NCBI GenBank assembly: GCA_031002005.1
Contig: JARYHS010009186.1
Span: 258,135,199 to 258,199,198, forward strand
Direction: 5' to 3'
DNA from: Vandiemenella viatica
Lineage: Eukaryota > Arthropoda > Insecta > Orthoptera > Morabidae
Length of the DNA stretch: 64,000 nt
A program made the translations under genes and the position numbers. A model generated the notes under the pieces. It was given only the letters and a program-made list of their open reading frames with translations. It was not told the DNA's origin and searched no databases. Of the stretch, positions 23,860 to 35,644 are shown piece after piece (within the stretch, counting starts at the first letter, position 1; each line of letters begins with the position of its first letter).

Positions 23860-24480
23860 TTCATAAAATTGTGGGTTGCAGAGGATGCTCAGCACCAAAG
23901 CTAATCTCTTTCCTGTGCATTCCAATCCCTAATGGTACGAGGGAAAAAAGAATTCATATAAGAATCATTGCGGCATCTTATATCTCTAATCTTATCTTTC
24001 CTGTCATCCCAGCTCAAATATGTTGGTGGACGAAGTATTTCACTACACTCGTAAGTGAAAGTGGGAGTACACATGTTTACCAATAAGTTTAAATGAAACG
24101 TGTGTCGTCTATCTACCAGAGACTCCCAGCCCAGTCTACTAATCAGTTCTGTAACGCTTTCATAAGGACTGTAGCAAGCGGTCACGAATCGAGCGGCTCT
24201 TCTCTGTACTTTTGATCAACCCCTTACGAAACGGATCCCAAATGGCACAACAATAGTCCAAATGTGGACACACAAGAGATTTGTATGCTATCTCCTTTGT
24301 TTGTTCATTACAATTTTTCAAGATTCGAATTCGAATTAGAATTAGTTCTACCTACTAACGAATTAATGTGTAAGTCCTATTCCATGTTCCTTTGTACTGT
24401 TACTCCCAAATTTTTCACAGAATCAACCATATCAATAATTGAATCCTTTAACTCGTATTTCTGAACAATTGGATTCTTTT
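23860..24480 (-). mobile_element. L2/CR1-type LINE C-terminal fragment
   Basis: The minus-strand translation contains RLGWESLVDRRHTFHLNLL and DDRKDKIRDIRCR, ending FFPRTIRDWNAQERD. This is the C-terminal domain of L2/CR1 LINEs (L.W..L..RR......N.....FFPR.I..WN.L). Upstream in another frame is a part matching LGVTVQ....DLHIN. It is decayed. Confidence 0.6.
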
Positions 24481-24974
24481 TGTTAGTTATGCTCTTTGTC
24501 TAAGTGTGTTTTAGTTGTAATAGTATGAAACATGTTGAGTAGTTTTCTAATTTTATATATAAAAAAACCCAGTAAGAAGTATAATCTTAATATATAATAA
24601 ATATTTTAATGCATATACTATGTAAAATATTAGGTAAATAATATCATATTTTCTTTAAATAAACGGATAAATAATATAACTAATAATGTGAAAGATTCAT
24701 TTCAACTTTAATTTCCACCACAGTTTCATTTGAACATTGCTTTGATGGTACTGTCATAATTTTTGAGCCCACAAATGGGCTGTTTCTTCAACAAGAACAA
24801 TCAGCTTTTCAATATTCACAGCGCAAATCCAACAAATCTGGGATCTTGTTGTCCCCGCGACCTAAGCGCTTGCAATTGACGATTCACATTAAATTCTCTG
24901 TGGATTGGAGTGATCTGTTCATGCATATACAGACGTATTTATGTGAATATCTGACCACTGGATGGCCTGCCTAA

Positions 24975-26344
24975 CTGGCATTCTTCTGCGAAAATCTGCG
25001 CAAACAAATCTAGCTGATCAATGTTCCTAATCCAAATTTTTTTTATTGTACCTACAACAAGGTTTCAAGTTTTTGTTGTTCCCTTAGGTACAATGGAACC
25101 GATGATGGTGGCAGTGCAAATCACCGAAAGCTTGTCCTTAGAAAATATTACCCGGCAACAAACCTGTGAAGAATTTGTCAAAGATACGCCAGGAAAGCCT
25201 TGTTTCTCATATTAAGGTGTCAATTTGTTTTACCATAATTCAAGAAAAGACGTTAGCAAGATTTTCTGTCAGTTACCTCAATTCTTTAGTACATTCATAT
25301 ACCACAGTCTCCACTACAGAGAATATTAAAACTTTTCCATACCACCCACCCAACATATTCTTCTCAAATGAGTTTTTAAATATGCAAATAACGTAAGAAA
25401 CAACAAATTAGACATTCCTAGTGGAATAAAGGCAACTTCAAGCAACATTAACAGACTAAACAGACTCTTAATTTAGATTATCATATCTTAAATATCCAAT
25501 CACTAAATCTACAAAATTTAGATTCAATTTGTAGCATCATTTTAAAGGCACCTAGCATTGAAAAAGTGAATGTCGAAATGGTAAGAGAAACAGGAAAATT
25601 AGGAAAGCAATGGCTGTATCATGTATTACGGAAGGAGAAGAAGACCACATAAGTTTGGAAGAAAGGAATATTTGTACCTACCTATCTTTAAAAAAGGAAG
25701 AAGACTAGTTTATTAAATACACAAGAATCACACTGTGCCAATATTATTTTCAATTTAATGTTTTAAATGCTGATGGAGAGGATGCTTCAGTGTCAATTTC
25801 CCAACACACACAGTTAAATGTTTCTTCTTCATCTTTACCCACCTGCCAACTTTTAGCCTTTACTTGTGGAAGACTATTTAGCACTATTCCCGTCTGTGGC
25901 TCCGTTTCTTAAAAAAGGAAATTTTCTCATGCCCTTATGCCTGAAACAATTGCCATTTTCTATCTTATGAGAGGATCATACTGAAAATAATATGTTACAG
26001 GGTTGAAAATGAGTTAATGGAGTGCAGTAGTTAATGAAAGGGGATATAAACTTTTAAGACTTGATGTTTACAAAGAGACAGCTGCAGGATACCCACTACC
26101 AGAATCTGCTGCAGATATTCCCGGATACTGAAAAAGCACACGATTGCACAGAATATACTGTAAAAAAATATAGGTCCTCAATTACAACCACCCATCATTT
26201 CCTGAATTAAAAGGATGAGACATGTAAGAGAACACATATTTACTCTATAAATACAACTAATACTTTGCTGAATCCTGTCTAGTATTAGCAGTTGCAGAAG
26301 AATTACAAAACTTTGCATGGTTTAGGGTTCAAGCCAAGACTTAC
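24975..26344. other. Intron between C2 and C3, no gene
   Basis: AT-rich, without coding signal. The last about 110 bp (26230-26340) are shared with the flank of exon B2. Confidence 0.4.
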
Positions 26345-26522
26345 CCGGCCTGGTCTGGAAGCAGTGCCCAACTGACGGTCGGTGTCTCGTGGAAGGTATC
26401 TTCGAGGATGACCAGCATGAGTCCAGCTGGGTGTGCCAAGAAATCAGAGACCTCCAACTTCTGTGTGTCGGCATCTATCTTGGAGACATCAGGGTACTGC
26501 ACGTTGCCCGCGTAGACATAAG
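26345..26522 (-). CDS. Serine-protease-homologue module C, exon 2 (Asp102 region, Asp replaced)
   Basis: This exon has the same length as B2 (178 nt) and the same phases (acceptor TTGGCGCAG, donor GG/GTAAGT). SYVYAGNVQYPD corresponds to SFVCAGNVQCRD of module B: both cysteines of B are tyrosines here. HPAGLMLVILED aligns with HP.Y..DIALL, again without the catalytic Asp. PTVSWALLPDQAG corresponds to the strand before the Cys136 region. The sequence immediately downstream (26230-26340) is homologous to 56900-57008 beside B2, including a near-identical run around the donor. Confidence 0.86.
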
Positions 26523-26584
26523 CTGCGCCAACAATCCTTACTCAATTTGCAGCAAATTTTAGTACTTAATTTATAAGTTAATTT

Positions 26585-27327
26585 TTTAATTGCAATGGAG
26601 TGCACACTCTGGTGGCAATTTCTCTAGACACCAATACTCCCCCTTTCCTGCACCCACCCACATTTGCCCTCTTCAAATTGCAACTTTAAATTCTTTCAAC
26701 CTTTTTGGTAAATTGTTCATCATCTCTATTGCTAATTTATTCCAATCCCTGACCCCCTATCATATTTTAATATACTTCCATTTGTTATTTTAATAAGTAT
26801 TCTTAAAAAGTCTTGGGGTGAAACTTCAATGCAAACTAAATCAAACTTAAACATTTGAATGATGATAACCTTTCATATAATTCACTGATCATTATTTCTG
26901 TTACATTTTATTAAGACATATCCGAAGATTACAAAGTTCCTTGGCAAGCAGTAGCTATATATCCTCAACCCAAAACTGAACCTTCTTGCTCAACAGCTGG
27001 TTCTTGTTACGCTTGTTGTTGCCATGGCTACCAATTCCTTTTATAATTTCTCCATGCTATGCCACACCCTCTACATAAAAAAAAAAGAATCTGCCCACAC
27101 CCTTGCACCTGAAATCAAGTGACAACTTGTGGTCATGGTCATTTTTTCCCTTCCATGCATTACTTTTAATTCTTACACCAATATCTTTCCATGCCTCATC
27201 ACCAATATATGCCTTGTACACTCCCCTGACCCTCTTCACCCTCCTTCTGTCTTACAATGAATCCCATTACAGCTCTTTTATCATATCTGTTACTGAATGC
27301 GTTCTGTGGTAATTTTGAGAAACAAAC
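26585..27327 (-). mobile_element. CR1-like LINE C-terminal half, left part of an interrupted copy
   Basis: On the minus strand the translation runs SVTDMIKE(L) ... MKRVRGVYKAYIGDEAWKD ... DHDHKLSLDFRCKGVGRFF. Beyond it are the family's 3' words GGGAATTGCC-like and ATTGCAATTAAA. The same domain is seen at 31865-32326. It breaks off at 27327; its continuation is at 29947-30030. The 2.6-kb segment between carries piggyBac coding sequence. Confidence 0.65.
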
Positions 27328-29946
27328 ATCCTCCTCATTTCGCTCGTGTCGTATACGACACATCAAATTCGTGAACTTTGTGTAGACACAGCTCCATTGT
27401 AACGCCAGCGACACAACACCACGTAGTTTCCCCATTGTCCGCCAGATGTCTACACCAATTCCTGCAAGTTTCAGCAGTCTGGTGTGTAAACTGACCAGTC
27501 TACACTTTGTTTCCTAAGTGCATGCAGCCAAAGGCGGACAAAATGATGTCACGATGTTGTAAGTACCGAATTAGGTTATCTTATTTACAATGTATATTAG
27601 AATTATGGGTATAATACTTGAGACTAATACTTCTAGTTAATATGTGACCACTTTAACTCCACAAAATAATATTTTTTCATGGTGCTACATAACAATTAGT
27701 ACACATGTGTCACTTACGACACAATGGAACTGAAGGTGTATTACAATGTACTTGTGAAAATATATCCCTGAAATTATTTGGTGATAGTATATCATCACTA
27801 TCAGGCTTATTAAGTATTAGTGACATTTATTTTATGACGTAATAATTTTAATTATTGATTTCTGCTTCGTTTAAATTAATTAAATAATTTTTTCCTTCCT
27901 TAGTGACAGAAGCACAGATTCTTGAAGAGTTGGAGCGATCTCTAGAGTTCGATGGAAATATCTTAGAAATCGAAGGTATATCCAGTGACGAAGAAGACAA
28001 TGAAGATAGTGTTTTAGCAACAGAAGTCGAAAGAGATGATTCGTGTGACTGTGATTCAGAAATGGTGACTGAAAAATATGTTAGACAGAAATCGAGAAGT
28101 GTCCCCCCTTGGCGCCATACAGATGCCTTTGAGCCTTTACCGCCTGCACCAGAATTTGAAGAAACTGTTTGGCAAGGGAAAGACTGTGACACAAAGGAAT
28201 ATTTTCTTAAATATATTCCTTACGATGTTTTTCAGTTACTCTCCTCTTGTAGCGACCAGTCATCTTTTGCATGCACAGGAAAACCACTAAATACTACTCC
28301 ACAAGAAGTTATGACATTTTTTGGAATATCAGTAAAGATGTCATATCTTGGCTACCCCAGATTAAATATGTATTGGGCATCTGGAACAAGAGTGACTGAA
28401 ATAGCAGAGAAAATGTCAAGGAGGCGGTTTTTTCCCATTAGAAGTGTACTGAAACTAATGTGAAATTGAAAGATAAATATTGGGAAATACGTCGTTTATT
28501 GAACACTGTCAGAGCAGGCTGTTTATTACATCCCAGGACACAGAAGGTGTTCATTGATGAACAGATAATTCCTTTCTGGGGCAAGGCAATGATGCAGCAA
28601 TACATTCGTGGAAAACCCAATCATGTGGCCTCAAAAATTTTGTTTGCACATCTCCAGACGGATTACCACTTGACTTCTTCATGTATGATGGGAAAGGTGA
28701 TACTATATTGGAGGGCTATGATCACTTGAACATTGGCGGAAAGGTGGTAATGAGACTGGCAACTACACTACCTGCAGGGTCTATAATTTATATGGACTGA
28801 TATTTCACATCAGTTGAGCTACTAGATTGTCTCCACTCAGACAGACGCTGTCAGGGTACAGGAACAATCCAGTCATGTAGAGTTCCAAGCGCGTGCCATC
28901 TCCAATCAGATTCACAAATGAAACAGGCAGGTCGGGGCTCAGTTGATCAATGTGTTCGCGGTGATGGACAGGTTGCCATTAATAAATGGCATGACAACAA
29001 ATTTGTTACTGTTGCCTCATCTGTTGAAGGAAAATTGCCTCTAGGACAGTGCAAGCGTTGGTCAAAGCAAGACAGACAATATGTCAGTCAGCAGGCCTCT
29101 TGCTGTAGAAACGTATAATGAAAACATGGGTGGGGTCGACATGTTGGACCGTGTCATTGCTGCATACAGACAAAGTGCAAGAACAAGAAAGTGGGCAGTG
29201 CGAATGATATTGCATCTCTTGTGCTGCTGCATGGATTGAGTACAGGAGAAACTGTTTCGCATTGAACACAAGAAGAAAAAATACGATGGACTATTTACAA
29301 TTTAAGGAGGAGGTATCAGAGTGGCTCCTTCATTCAGGAACTCATTCATTTGACATGCACAATAAATCTACAGAAGAAGATAAAGAAGTGGATACAGTAT
29401 CTAACACCTTGAAAAGAAAAATTTCTCCAGCATCAATCCCGAGTAAGGCCAAACATAAGAGCAGTGCAATTCACATGCCAGAGATCACAGGTGATGAAAA
29501 GACTCATCGCTGTAGACGGCCTGGGTTTAAAAGTGTGAGAGCATGAGTTTTCTACACAGAGTACAAGATTCATTTGTGCCTTGTTAAGGGAAGAAATTGT
29601 TTCCAAGATTTTCATATGCAATGATCTTGGTGAGAAAAATTCTTGAATGTCAGGATAATGTATTTTCAAAATGTTTACATATTAATATTGTTCAATTAAA
29701 TCATTTTTTGTATACTGTTTGCTGAATAAATGAATATAACAATATATGGAGTCACAAACATTCATTCCACAATCGTTTGCCTTCAGTACCGATGTGTCGT
29801 ATACAACACAGCAGTTTTTCAAAAAACTAAAAAACAAAAATTTGAAAAGTGAAAGATTTCCTTACTCATATAGACCACTACATTAAATTACACTCAATTT
29901 TTTTTAGTGAAAATTAAATTTATATTGTAGTGGATCTGAGGAGGAT
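27328..29946 (+). mobile_element. piggyBac-type DNA transposon inserted in a CR1 tail
   Basis: The interval between the two CR1 pieces starts with ATCCTCCTCA (27328-27337) and ends with its inverse TGAGGAGGAT (29937-29946). Near both ends is a GTGTCGTATAC(G/A)ACAC palindrome (27347-27362 and about 29795). Inside is a broken piggyBac transposase on the plus strand. piggyBac elements normally duplicate TTAA; the flanks here do not show TTAA, so either the ends have decayed or they belong to a different or nested element. Confidence 0.65.
27903..29275 (+). pseudogene. piggyBac transposase, frameshifted with stops
   Basis: The first part (27903-28463, 186 codons) has the acidic N-terminus (ISSDEEDNEDS), then the domain start EEVMTFFGIS-like (PQEVMTFFGISVKM) and LNMYWASGTRV. 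After a frameshift: FIDEQIIPFWGKAM (first catalytic Asp region) and RGKPNHVASKI. Near 28790, MD followed by a stop then YFTSVELLD marks the second Asp region (family: DN.FTS..L). At about 29115-29190, [20 protein letters not shown] is the third Asp region, highly characteristic of piggyBac. It has several frameshifts and stops and cannot be active. Confidence 0.85.
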
Positions 29947-30030
29947 ATAGCAGCCTTTTTTTTGCACTAACTCCTGTATTTGATACTAAAAATGTGAGTC
30001 ACATACTACTCCACCATATTCAAGCGATGG
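29947..30030 (-). mobile_element. CR1-like LINE, right part of the interrupted copy
   Basis: The minus strand reads a match to the family sequence THFQYQIQELEKVQ...A (seen here around 'TCAAATACAGGAGTTAGTGCAA' in two pieces). It joins, in family coordinates, to the part ending at 27327. Confidence 0.55.
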
Positions 30031-30415
30031 GTTGACCAAAGTTTTGTAACCAATTCATTTACTTCTCTTGTAAGATCATTTAGCTAGTAAGATAAAAAAA
30101 GGACTTAAATGTAATGTACAAAAGTTATCTGACATTAGAATCATACTGTGATCAGATGCTAAAACAACTGCAAACTATGTCTAATAATCAAACACCCCCT
30201 ACGTCTCACACAATTAGAATGCAGCATGTTTTGTTCATGTGCATGTTTGACAAATTGACCCTGCCTTCACCTCTCTGAATGTGAAAAGCTCAGTTTGAAT
30301 TGAGTTACACAAGTCTTCAACTATGAAGAAATAATTAATTTCTGGACTTCACAGCAGAATTTTTCACAGCCTGTTTTCGTATTTCCTCTTTTGTTGTGCC
30401 AGAAATAACTCCAAC
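30031..30415. other. Intron, no gene; probable further CR1 decay
   Basis: The region continues the CR1-like piece for a short distance (CTACTCCACCATATTCAAGC at 30009-30028 fits the family's 'LLEYGGV' codons) and then has no recognisable content. Confidence 0.35.
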
Positions 30416-30419
30416 TAGA

Positions 30420-31695
30420 TACAAGGTTGAATCAAATATAAACAAGGCTTTTTAAATTGCGCACCCGTCTATGGCATGAGGAGTCTGAAATGGTTTGGGC
30501 AGTAGAATGGTGTCATGTGAAAGGCAGCAATAATGTCGGCAACCAAGTGCTTCTTATTCTCAGCATCAATGACGATGAGCACGAAAAATGTACACTGTGC
30601 CATTTCACAATGTGTTATTATTAAGTGTCTTGTAAGAGAAAAACTAAATGCTGCTAAAATTTGGCTCCATTTACTTCCACATTTCGGGGAAAGAACCTTT
30701 TGATGGTCTCAGGTAAAACACAGGTGTATCAAATTTAAGAAAGGACGGGAAGTGTGTTGGAAACAGTGCCCACCCGTGCCGTCCCCACACCAGCATCACA
30801 CCGCAGAACACCGAGGCTGTTCGTGAACTTCTCGATGGCCATCAGTACATTAGCTGTTCTTAAAATCGCTCAGAAACTTCAGATGAGCTATGGAAGTGTA
30901 CATTAAACATTCGTAATGAGTTGGGGTTCTGAAAAGTGTTGGCTCGGATAGATTCCAAAGTTGCTGAATGCAGAGCAGAAAACTGTGCAGTTTGAAATTT
31001 CTTATAGCCTCCTAAAGAGTTATGAGGGGGGATAGTGTTTTTTGGAAAAAAAAATCATAATGTTCAATGAGACTTGGGTCCCTGATTTCGAAGAGGACCA
31101 GAATGGAATGGCTGAAGACTGGTAAAGGTGAAGTGGTGAAAGCGAAGATGATTCTGTGTGTAGGGAAGGTCTTGGACACTGCAAAGATGTTCTGCTTGTT
31201 GAGTTTCTTCAGGAACATATTGATCCATTAACGCTACCTGTTATCATGATTGTCTTAATATAAATGTTGCAGTCGGTCAGAAAGGCATATCATTCCTATC
31301 AGAACTGTGTTGCTTCTCCATGACAATGCCAGACACACACACACACACACACACACACAGATTGGTTGACATGCACGGAACTGTCCTAGAACTTCCACCC
31401 TACAACCTACACCTGTCGCCATGCGACTTCCATATGTTGTGGACCACTGAAGAAAGCCCTTGGTGAACAGTGCTTCACAACAAAAGAAGAGATGCAGCCA
31501 TACTTGTGCAATCAGTTTGATACATTCTCCCAAGCTTTTTATGATACCAGAATTATAAAATTACCTACCATTGGAGTAAGTGCACAGATAAGAGGGAGAG
31601 CCTATGCAGAAAAATAAGCAAAATGTAAATTTTAATTTATTTTGGAAAAAGTATATATATTTGCAAAAGTCTCATTTATATTTAATCCTCCCTCA
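30420..31695 (+). mobile_element. mariner/Tc1-type transposon, decayed
   Basis: The ends share an imperfect inverted repeat of about 30 bp: GTTGAATCAAATATAAA at 30425 and the inverse of TTTATATTTAATCCTCC near 31690. Inside on the plus strand, in broken frames: LRNFR.AM.V (helix-turn-helix remnant), MFNETWVPDF (around the first Asp position, replaced by Asn), DNAR followed by a CA repeat (second catalytic region, LLHDNAR), and SPCDFH (third Asp region, family SPDLAP.DFH), then KKALGEQCFTTKEEMQ. It has many stops. It lies in the C1-C2 intron. Confidence 0.65.
31333..31359. repeat. (AC)n microsatellite inside mariner coding remnant
   Basis: About 13 AC units directly follow codons for DNAR of the mariner DDE domain. 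The family normally has His-Thr codons here (HDNARPHT), so the repeat probably grew from CAC-ACA codons. Confidence 0.8.
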
Positions 31696-31859
31696 TATAT
31701 TTATCAGTTCGCTATCAGGCCATAGTCTTCAGCAATAAGCTACAACAAGTGTTACAAACAAAACATAAATTTTCCCACAAGCAGACATTTTTATTCTATC
31801 AGGAATCAGCAGGAAGTCGGAATCAGTTTTAATCGACATTTTACCCTAAATATTATCTC

Positions 31860-32410
31860 TGGTCTTGAAACACTATCAAATTAGCTTGCTCGAATATGGT
31901 AGTGTAGTAAGGGACCCACATTTTCAGTATCAAATACAGGAGTTGGAGAAGGTGCAAAGAAGGGCTGCTAGATTTGTTTCTGGAAATTATCGCAGAATGC
32001 AATCAGTGACAGATATGATAAAGGAGCTGGAATGGGATTCATTGCAAGACAGGAGGAGGATGAGGAGAGTAATGGGAGTGTACAGGGCGTATACTGGCGA
32101 TGAGGCCTTGAAAGATATTGCAGTAGGTATGAAAAGTAGTTCATGGAAGGGAAAAGATGACCATGACCACAAGCTGGCACTCGATTTCAGGCACAAGGGT
32201 GTGGGAAGATTTTCTTTTTTAGGTAAGGGTGTCAGGGATTGGAATGAGTTACCAAGGGGAATGATGAATAACCTACCGAAAACGTTAAAAGAATTTAAAG
32301 TTAAAATTTGTAGAGGGCAAATGTAGGTGAGTGAAGGATAGCGGGAAGTTGGGTGTGTAGGGAAATTGCCACCAGAGCCTGTGCTCCATTGCAATTAAAT
32401 TAAATTAAAT
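31860..32410 (+). mobile_element. CR1-like LINE 3' end, best-preserved C-terminal copy
   Basis: An open frame of 153 codons (31865-32326) gives LLEYGSVVRDPHFQYQIQ, ELEKVQRRAARFVSG, then SVTDMIKELEWDSLQDRR, GVGRFSFLGKGVRDWNELP and a stop. The 3' untranslated part has GGGAAATTGCCACCAGAGC and ends with ATTGCAATTAAATTAAATTAAAT, a short tandem tail. This is the reference for the other decayed copies at 26.6, 39.3 and 58.2 kb. It lies just downstream (on the plus strand, before) exon C1 of the host gene, in antisense orientation to it. Confidence 0.75.
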
Positions 32411-32489
32411 CTTTTGAATACAGATTCCGTCGATCGTGGCAGTGTGAATCCTGCTTGTACAGTACACTTAGTTTGATAGTTGTACTGAC

Positions 32490-32655
32490 ACTTGTCTGTG
32501 TGGTTGTCAGGAGGCCGACAGGGGATCTCCGAGCTGAGCGCGACGGACGGAGACAGCAGGCTGCACGTGCATACCACGTGAGTGTGCAGCATGCACACCG
32601 ACCTCGCGTCACCTCTCTCTACTACCACAGTCGACTCCTTGTAGTAAGTCACTTC
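32490..32655 (-). CDS. Serine-protease-homologue module C, exon 1 (His57 region, His replaced)
   Basis: The exon encodes 55 residues plus one base, beginning EVTYYKESTVVVERGD. The block CTCSLLSPSVALSSEIPC matches module B and the S1 pattern around Cys42-Cys58, with Pro in place of catalytic His57. The acceptor is CTGTTGCAG and the donor T/GTCAGT, phase 1. As in B and D there is no IVGG activation site. A possible N-glycosylation site (NHT) lies near the end of the exon. The reading frame joins to exon C2 to give SYVYAGN. It lies 7,918 bp downstream of exon B5. Confidence 0.86.
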
Positions 32656-32829
32656 CTGCAACAGGAGAAACAACACTCAACATTGCGTATTGGTGAGTGA
32701 CACCTGTTAACAACTATTTCTTTTTTAAATGTTTATGCTGTCGCTAAATAAACTGATTTAGTATGTAAAGATATAGGTATTTGTACTAATTAATTAACAG
32801 GAATATGTAATTAACTAACTTCATAATTT

Positions 32830-33905
32830 ATTATGGTATTTGAATAATTGAAGGCGTATGACAACCTCAGCCAAAACAGTGTGTGGGAAGTACTGAAAGA
32901 AAAGTCATTAAAGAAGGGGATAGTGGAAAGAGTGAAAGATATATATGAGTGTAGTAAGAGTTGTATCAAAGTGGGAAGGGATAAGTCCAGATGGTTCCAT
33001 TTGAAAAATTGACCAAAACAAGGAAGTGCCCTATCAACCTTGTTATTTATTGTGGTTATGGATGAAATATTGAAGAAGGTGGTGCACAGCATTTGGGAAG
33101 GAAAAATAAAATCAATGATATTTGTGGATGACCTATTAGTTTGGGGAGAAAATAAAAGAGAGATGCAGGATCAGCTGTATATGTGGGAGAGAGTAGTTGC
33201 AGCTTGTTGCATGAAGTTCTCCACAAGAAAAAGCGAAGTCGGGATCACAACAAGAAAGAAAAACAGGACAGACATAGGCCTATCACTCAGAGGAGAGCAA
33301 TTAAATAATGTTTCAAATATTTGGGAAGCTGGATTGAAGAAAATGGAGGGAACAGGATGGAGATAAATAAAAGAGAACAACATGCAGATAGATTATTAAG
33401 AGTATTGGATGTGTGGTATGATGTAGGGATGTTCTTCAAAAGAGCAAAGGGGCAATCTGTACTTTGTGCCAATTTTAACATATGGATCGGAAACCTGGGT
33501 GATGAAGGAAAGGGACAAAGGGAGAGTACAAGCTATTGAAAAGTAACAAGAAGGGACAGAATAAGGAATAAGATAATCAGAGAGATGATAAAGGAAGTAC
33601 GCCTACAACAGATAATAGAAAACTCTAGTTTACAGTGGTAGGGGCATTTAAAGAGAATGGGAGAGAAGAAGATACCAAGGAAGATGCTGGACATGGAGCT
33701 TTAGGGAAGAGACCAAGCGGAAGACCGAGGGACAGATGGGTTAAAGGTCTTAAGAAATGCGGAAAGGAAAGGAGGAAATTGGGCGACAGTAGAAGAAGAG
33801 AGATGGTGGTTTGACAGGAAGTCTTGGAGAGGCTTTTGTTCCCAAGAGAACCAGCCAGCGGCAGGAAGCTGCCCTAGATGATGATGATGATGATGATGAA
33901 TAATT
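32830..33905 (+). mobile_element. LINE reverse-transcriptase 3' fragment ending in GAT repeats
   Basis: The plus-strand translation has RT motifs: AYDNLSQNSVWEVL (palm 1 region), KQGSALSTLLFIVVMDEI (family QG...SP.LF) and MIFVDDLLVWGENK (palm Asp pair). Then come ILTYGSETWVMKERDKGR and QAIEK, a shared C-terminal block, and lastly LDDDDDDE encoded by a GAT/GATG repeat tail at 33880-33900. Stops and frameshifts occur after 33366. The clade is uncertain (Dong/R4- or RTE-related). Confidence 0.6.
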
Positions 33906-35644
33906 GAACAGCGGCTTAGGATGCTAACAAACAATGTTACTCAAAAGAAGTAAAAGATTATTTAGTAATGCAATCCTGTATAATCTTCACAAAAGTTCCC
34001 ATTATAGTTATCTTGGTTTTCTGGGTGCAACTGCATCAATTTATTGAAACCTAACATGTCAGCCCATTATTCTATGGACTCCTGTGATGAAGGCATTGTA
34101 CTTTGGTTCAGCAATAGGAGCTGGTAAGCATATTTTTCTCTGAACAGTGTAAACAATGTTGGCGTGTCTCACGCATCGGAATATACCAGGAAAGGTTTCA
34201 AATGTTTCCTCTCTGGTTGTATGATTGTTGGATGTGTGTGTTGAGAGCTGCTCACAAACCTGCGATTTTTTGTCATAAGCAAAGTTATTTTAGACTAAAT
34301 TACTTTAAAATCTTTAACTTAGCATCTAAATTCTTAGGATTATTGTTAGTAAGAAGAATTATATAAAAATTTGTCCATAAATAACAGTTTTAAGTTCGAA
34401 TCATTGTAGTTATAGTCGCTTTTCTAGTATTGCAAGTTTCATTGCATTATATACAGCTTAAACTTGTTAATTAATTTAATTAAAATAGTATAATATAGGT
34501 AAACATTTCAGTATAAGTTATTTAGCAGTTTTAATTTCTTATATACCGTAACTAATTCAAATCAGTAGTTAGAACTTCGATTGTTAAGGTTATTGTATTG
34601 TCACATAGTTAGGCTCTGTTCGGTTTCAGATACAACAGTTTGTTATTTAATTAATTTTGGAACAGTAATATAACAACTGCTAACAATAAATAATAAAAAA
34701 ATTATTCATAAATAGTATCCAGTTATTCACAGTAAGTTTATTGAAAATCCCACAGTAAAGTTTACGAAAACAAAACCGTATGTTAAAGTCATTAACCTGT
34801 TCTGCCTGAAATATAATTGTATTTAATTGCTTTCTTATACATTAAAATAAGAACTTCTTAGCTTTTTTTTTTTTTTTAAAAAAATGTAAGTAACTATTTA
34901 GCTGTTACCCATACTAGCACTAAATAGTTTCAACCTTCCATCTTAAGTTTATTTTGAAATTCATTAGCATAAGTTTTATTCATTGGTTCATAAGTACTTT
35001 TGTTATCTACTTACTACTTATAAAGCTTCAATCTAATTATATATATAAAAAAAATTAAGTCAGTTGAGTTTAGAAATCTACAAGTACAGGTTAAATTGAT
35101 TGGTGTGTTCTGTTGGAAATATAATGGTTCTTTAATTATTTTCTAATACATTAAAACAATAATTACCAAATATTTTCTCATTAATAACTGATTAGTTATT
35201 ATTCTCACATTAGCATTAAATAGTATCAACCTGTGAAATTCAATCTTCAGGTTAATTTTGAAAATTTATTTCATTGGTTTTTAAGTACTTTTCACAATGA
35301 AGCAACTGAAGCAATTAAAAAAATCAGTTAAATGAGTTTAATTTTTTCTTTTAATAGACTATCAATTAAATTTAAGATATAGGAATCAAATTAGGACAGG
35401 GAAATGAGCCACCACTTACCTTTAGATGATGGATGTGGGGCGCGAGCACACAGGAAAGACACAAACACAAATAAAAAAGAAATTTTCGGGATAAACCCTT
35501 CGTCAATTGGAGAACATTATGAGAGGTGGGCGCAGATGAAGACTGGCACAGAGAAAAACCGCCGGTCGGGAAAATAGTGGGGGTAAATTCAAACATCGGA
35601 AAAGTAGAGGGGCAATGAATCAGAGATAATACCCGAGCATAGAT
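33906..35644. other. Very AT-rich intron between B5 and C1, no gene
   Basis: Long T-runs (for example 34863-34877) and AT-rich sequence with no recognised coding. A GC-richer patch at 35390-35600 has no recognised domain; it could belong to an unassigned repeat. Confidence 0.4.

Larger units (their letters stand above)
21820..24971. mobile_element. PIF/Harbinger-like DNA element with TAA target duplication, host to nested LINEs
   Basis: The ends at 21820-21871 and 24922-24971 are imperfect inverted repeats of about 50 bp; outermost they read G(C)xGxCCATCCAGTGG inward from each side. Each end is flanked by TAA (21817-21819 and 24972-24974), the 3-bp duplication typical of PIF/Harbinger elements. 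Inside the left end is a short plus-strand frame, MTFSEFLQLFRLESIILDKR, perhaps a relic of its protein. The middle is filled by a second RTE copy (22247-23567) and an L2/CR1 piece (23860-24480). No transposase domain remains. Confidence 0.65.

Noticed and set aside
27347..27362. GTGTCGTATACGACAC palindrome as a host regulatory site
   Set aside because: A near-identical word occurs near the other end of the piggyBac segment, so it more probably belongs to the transposon.
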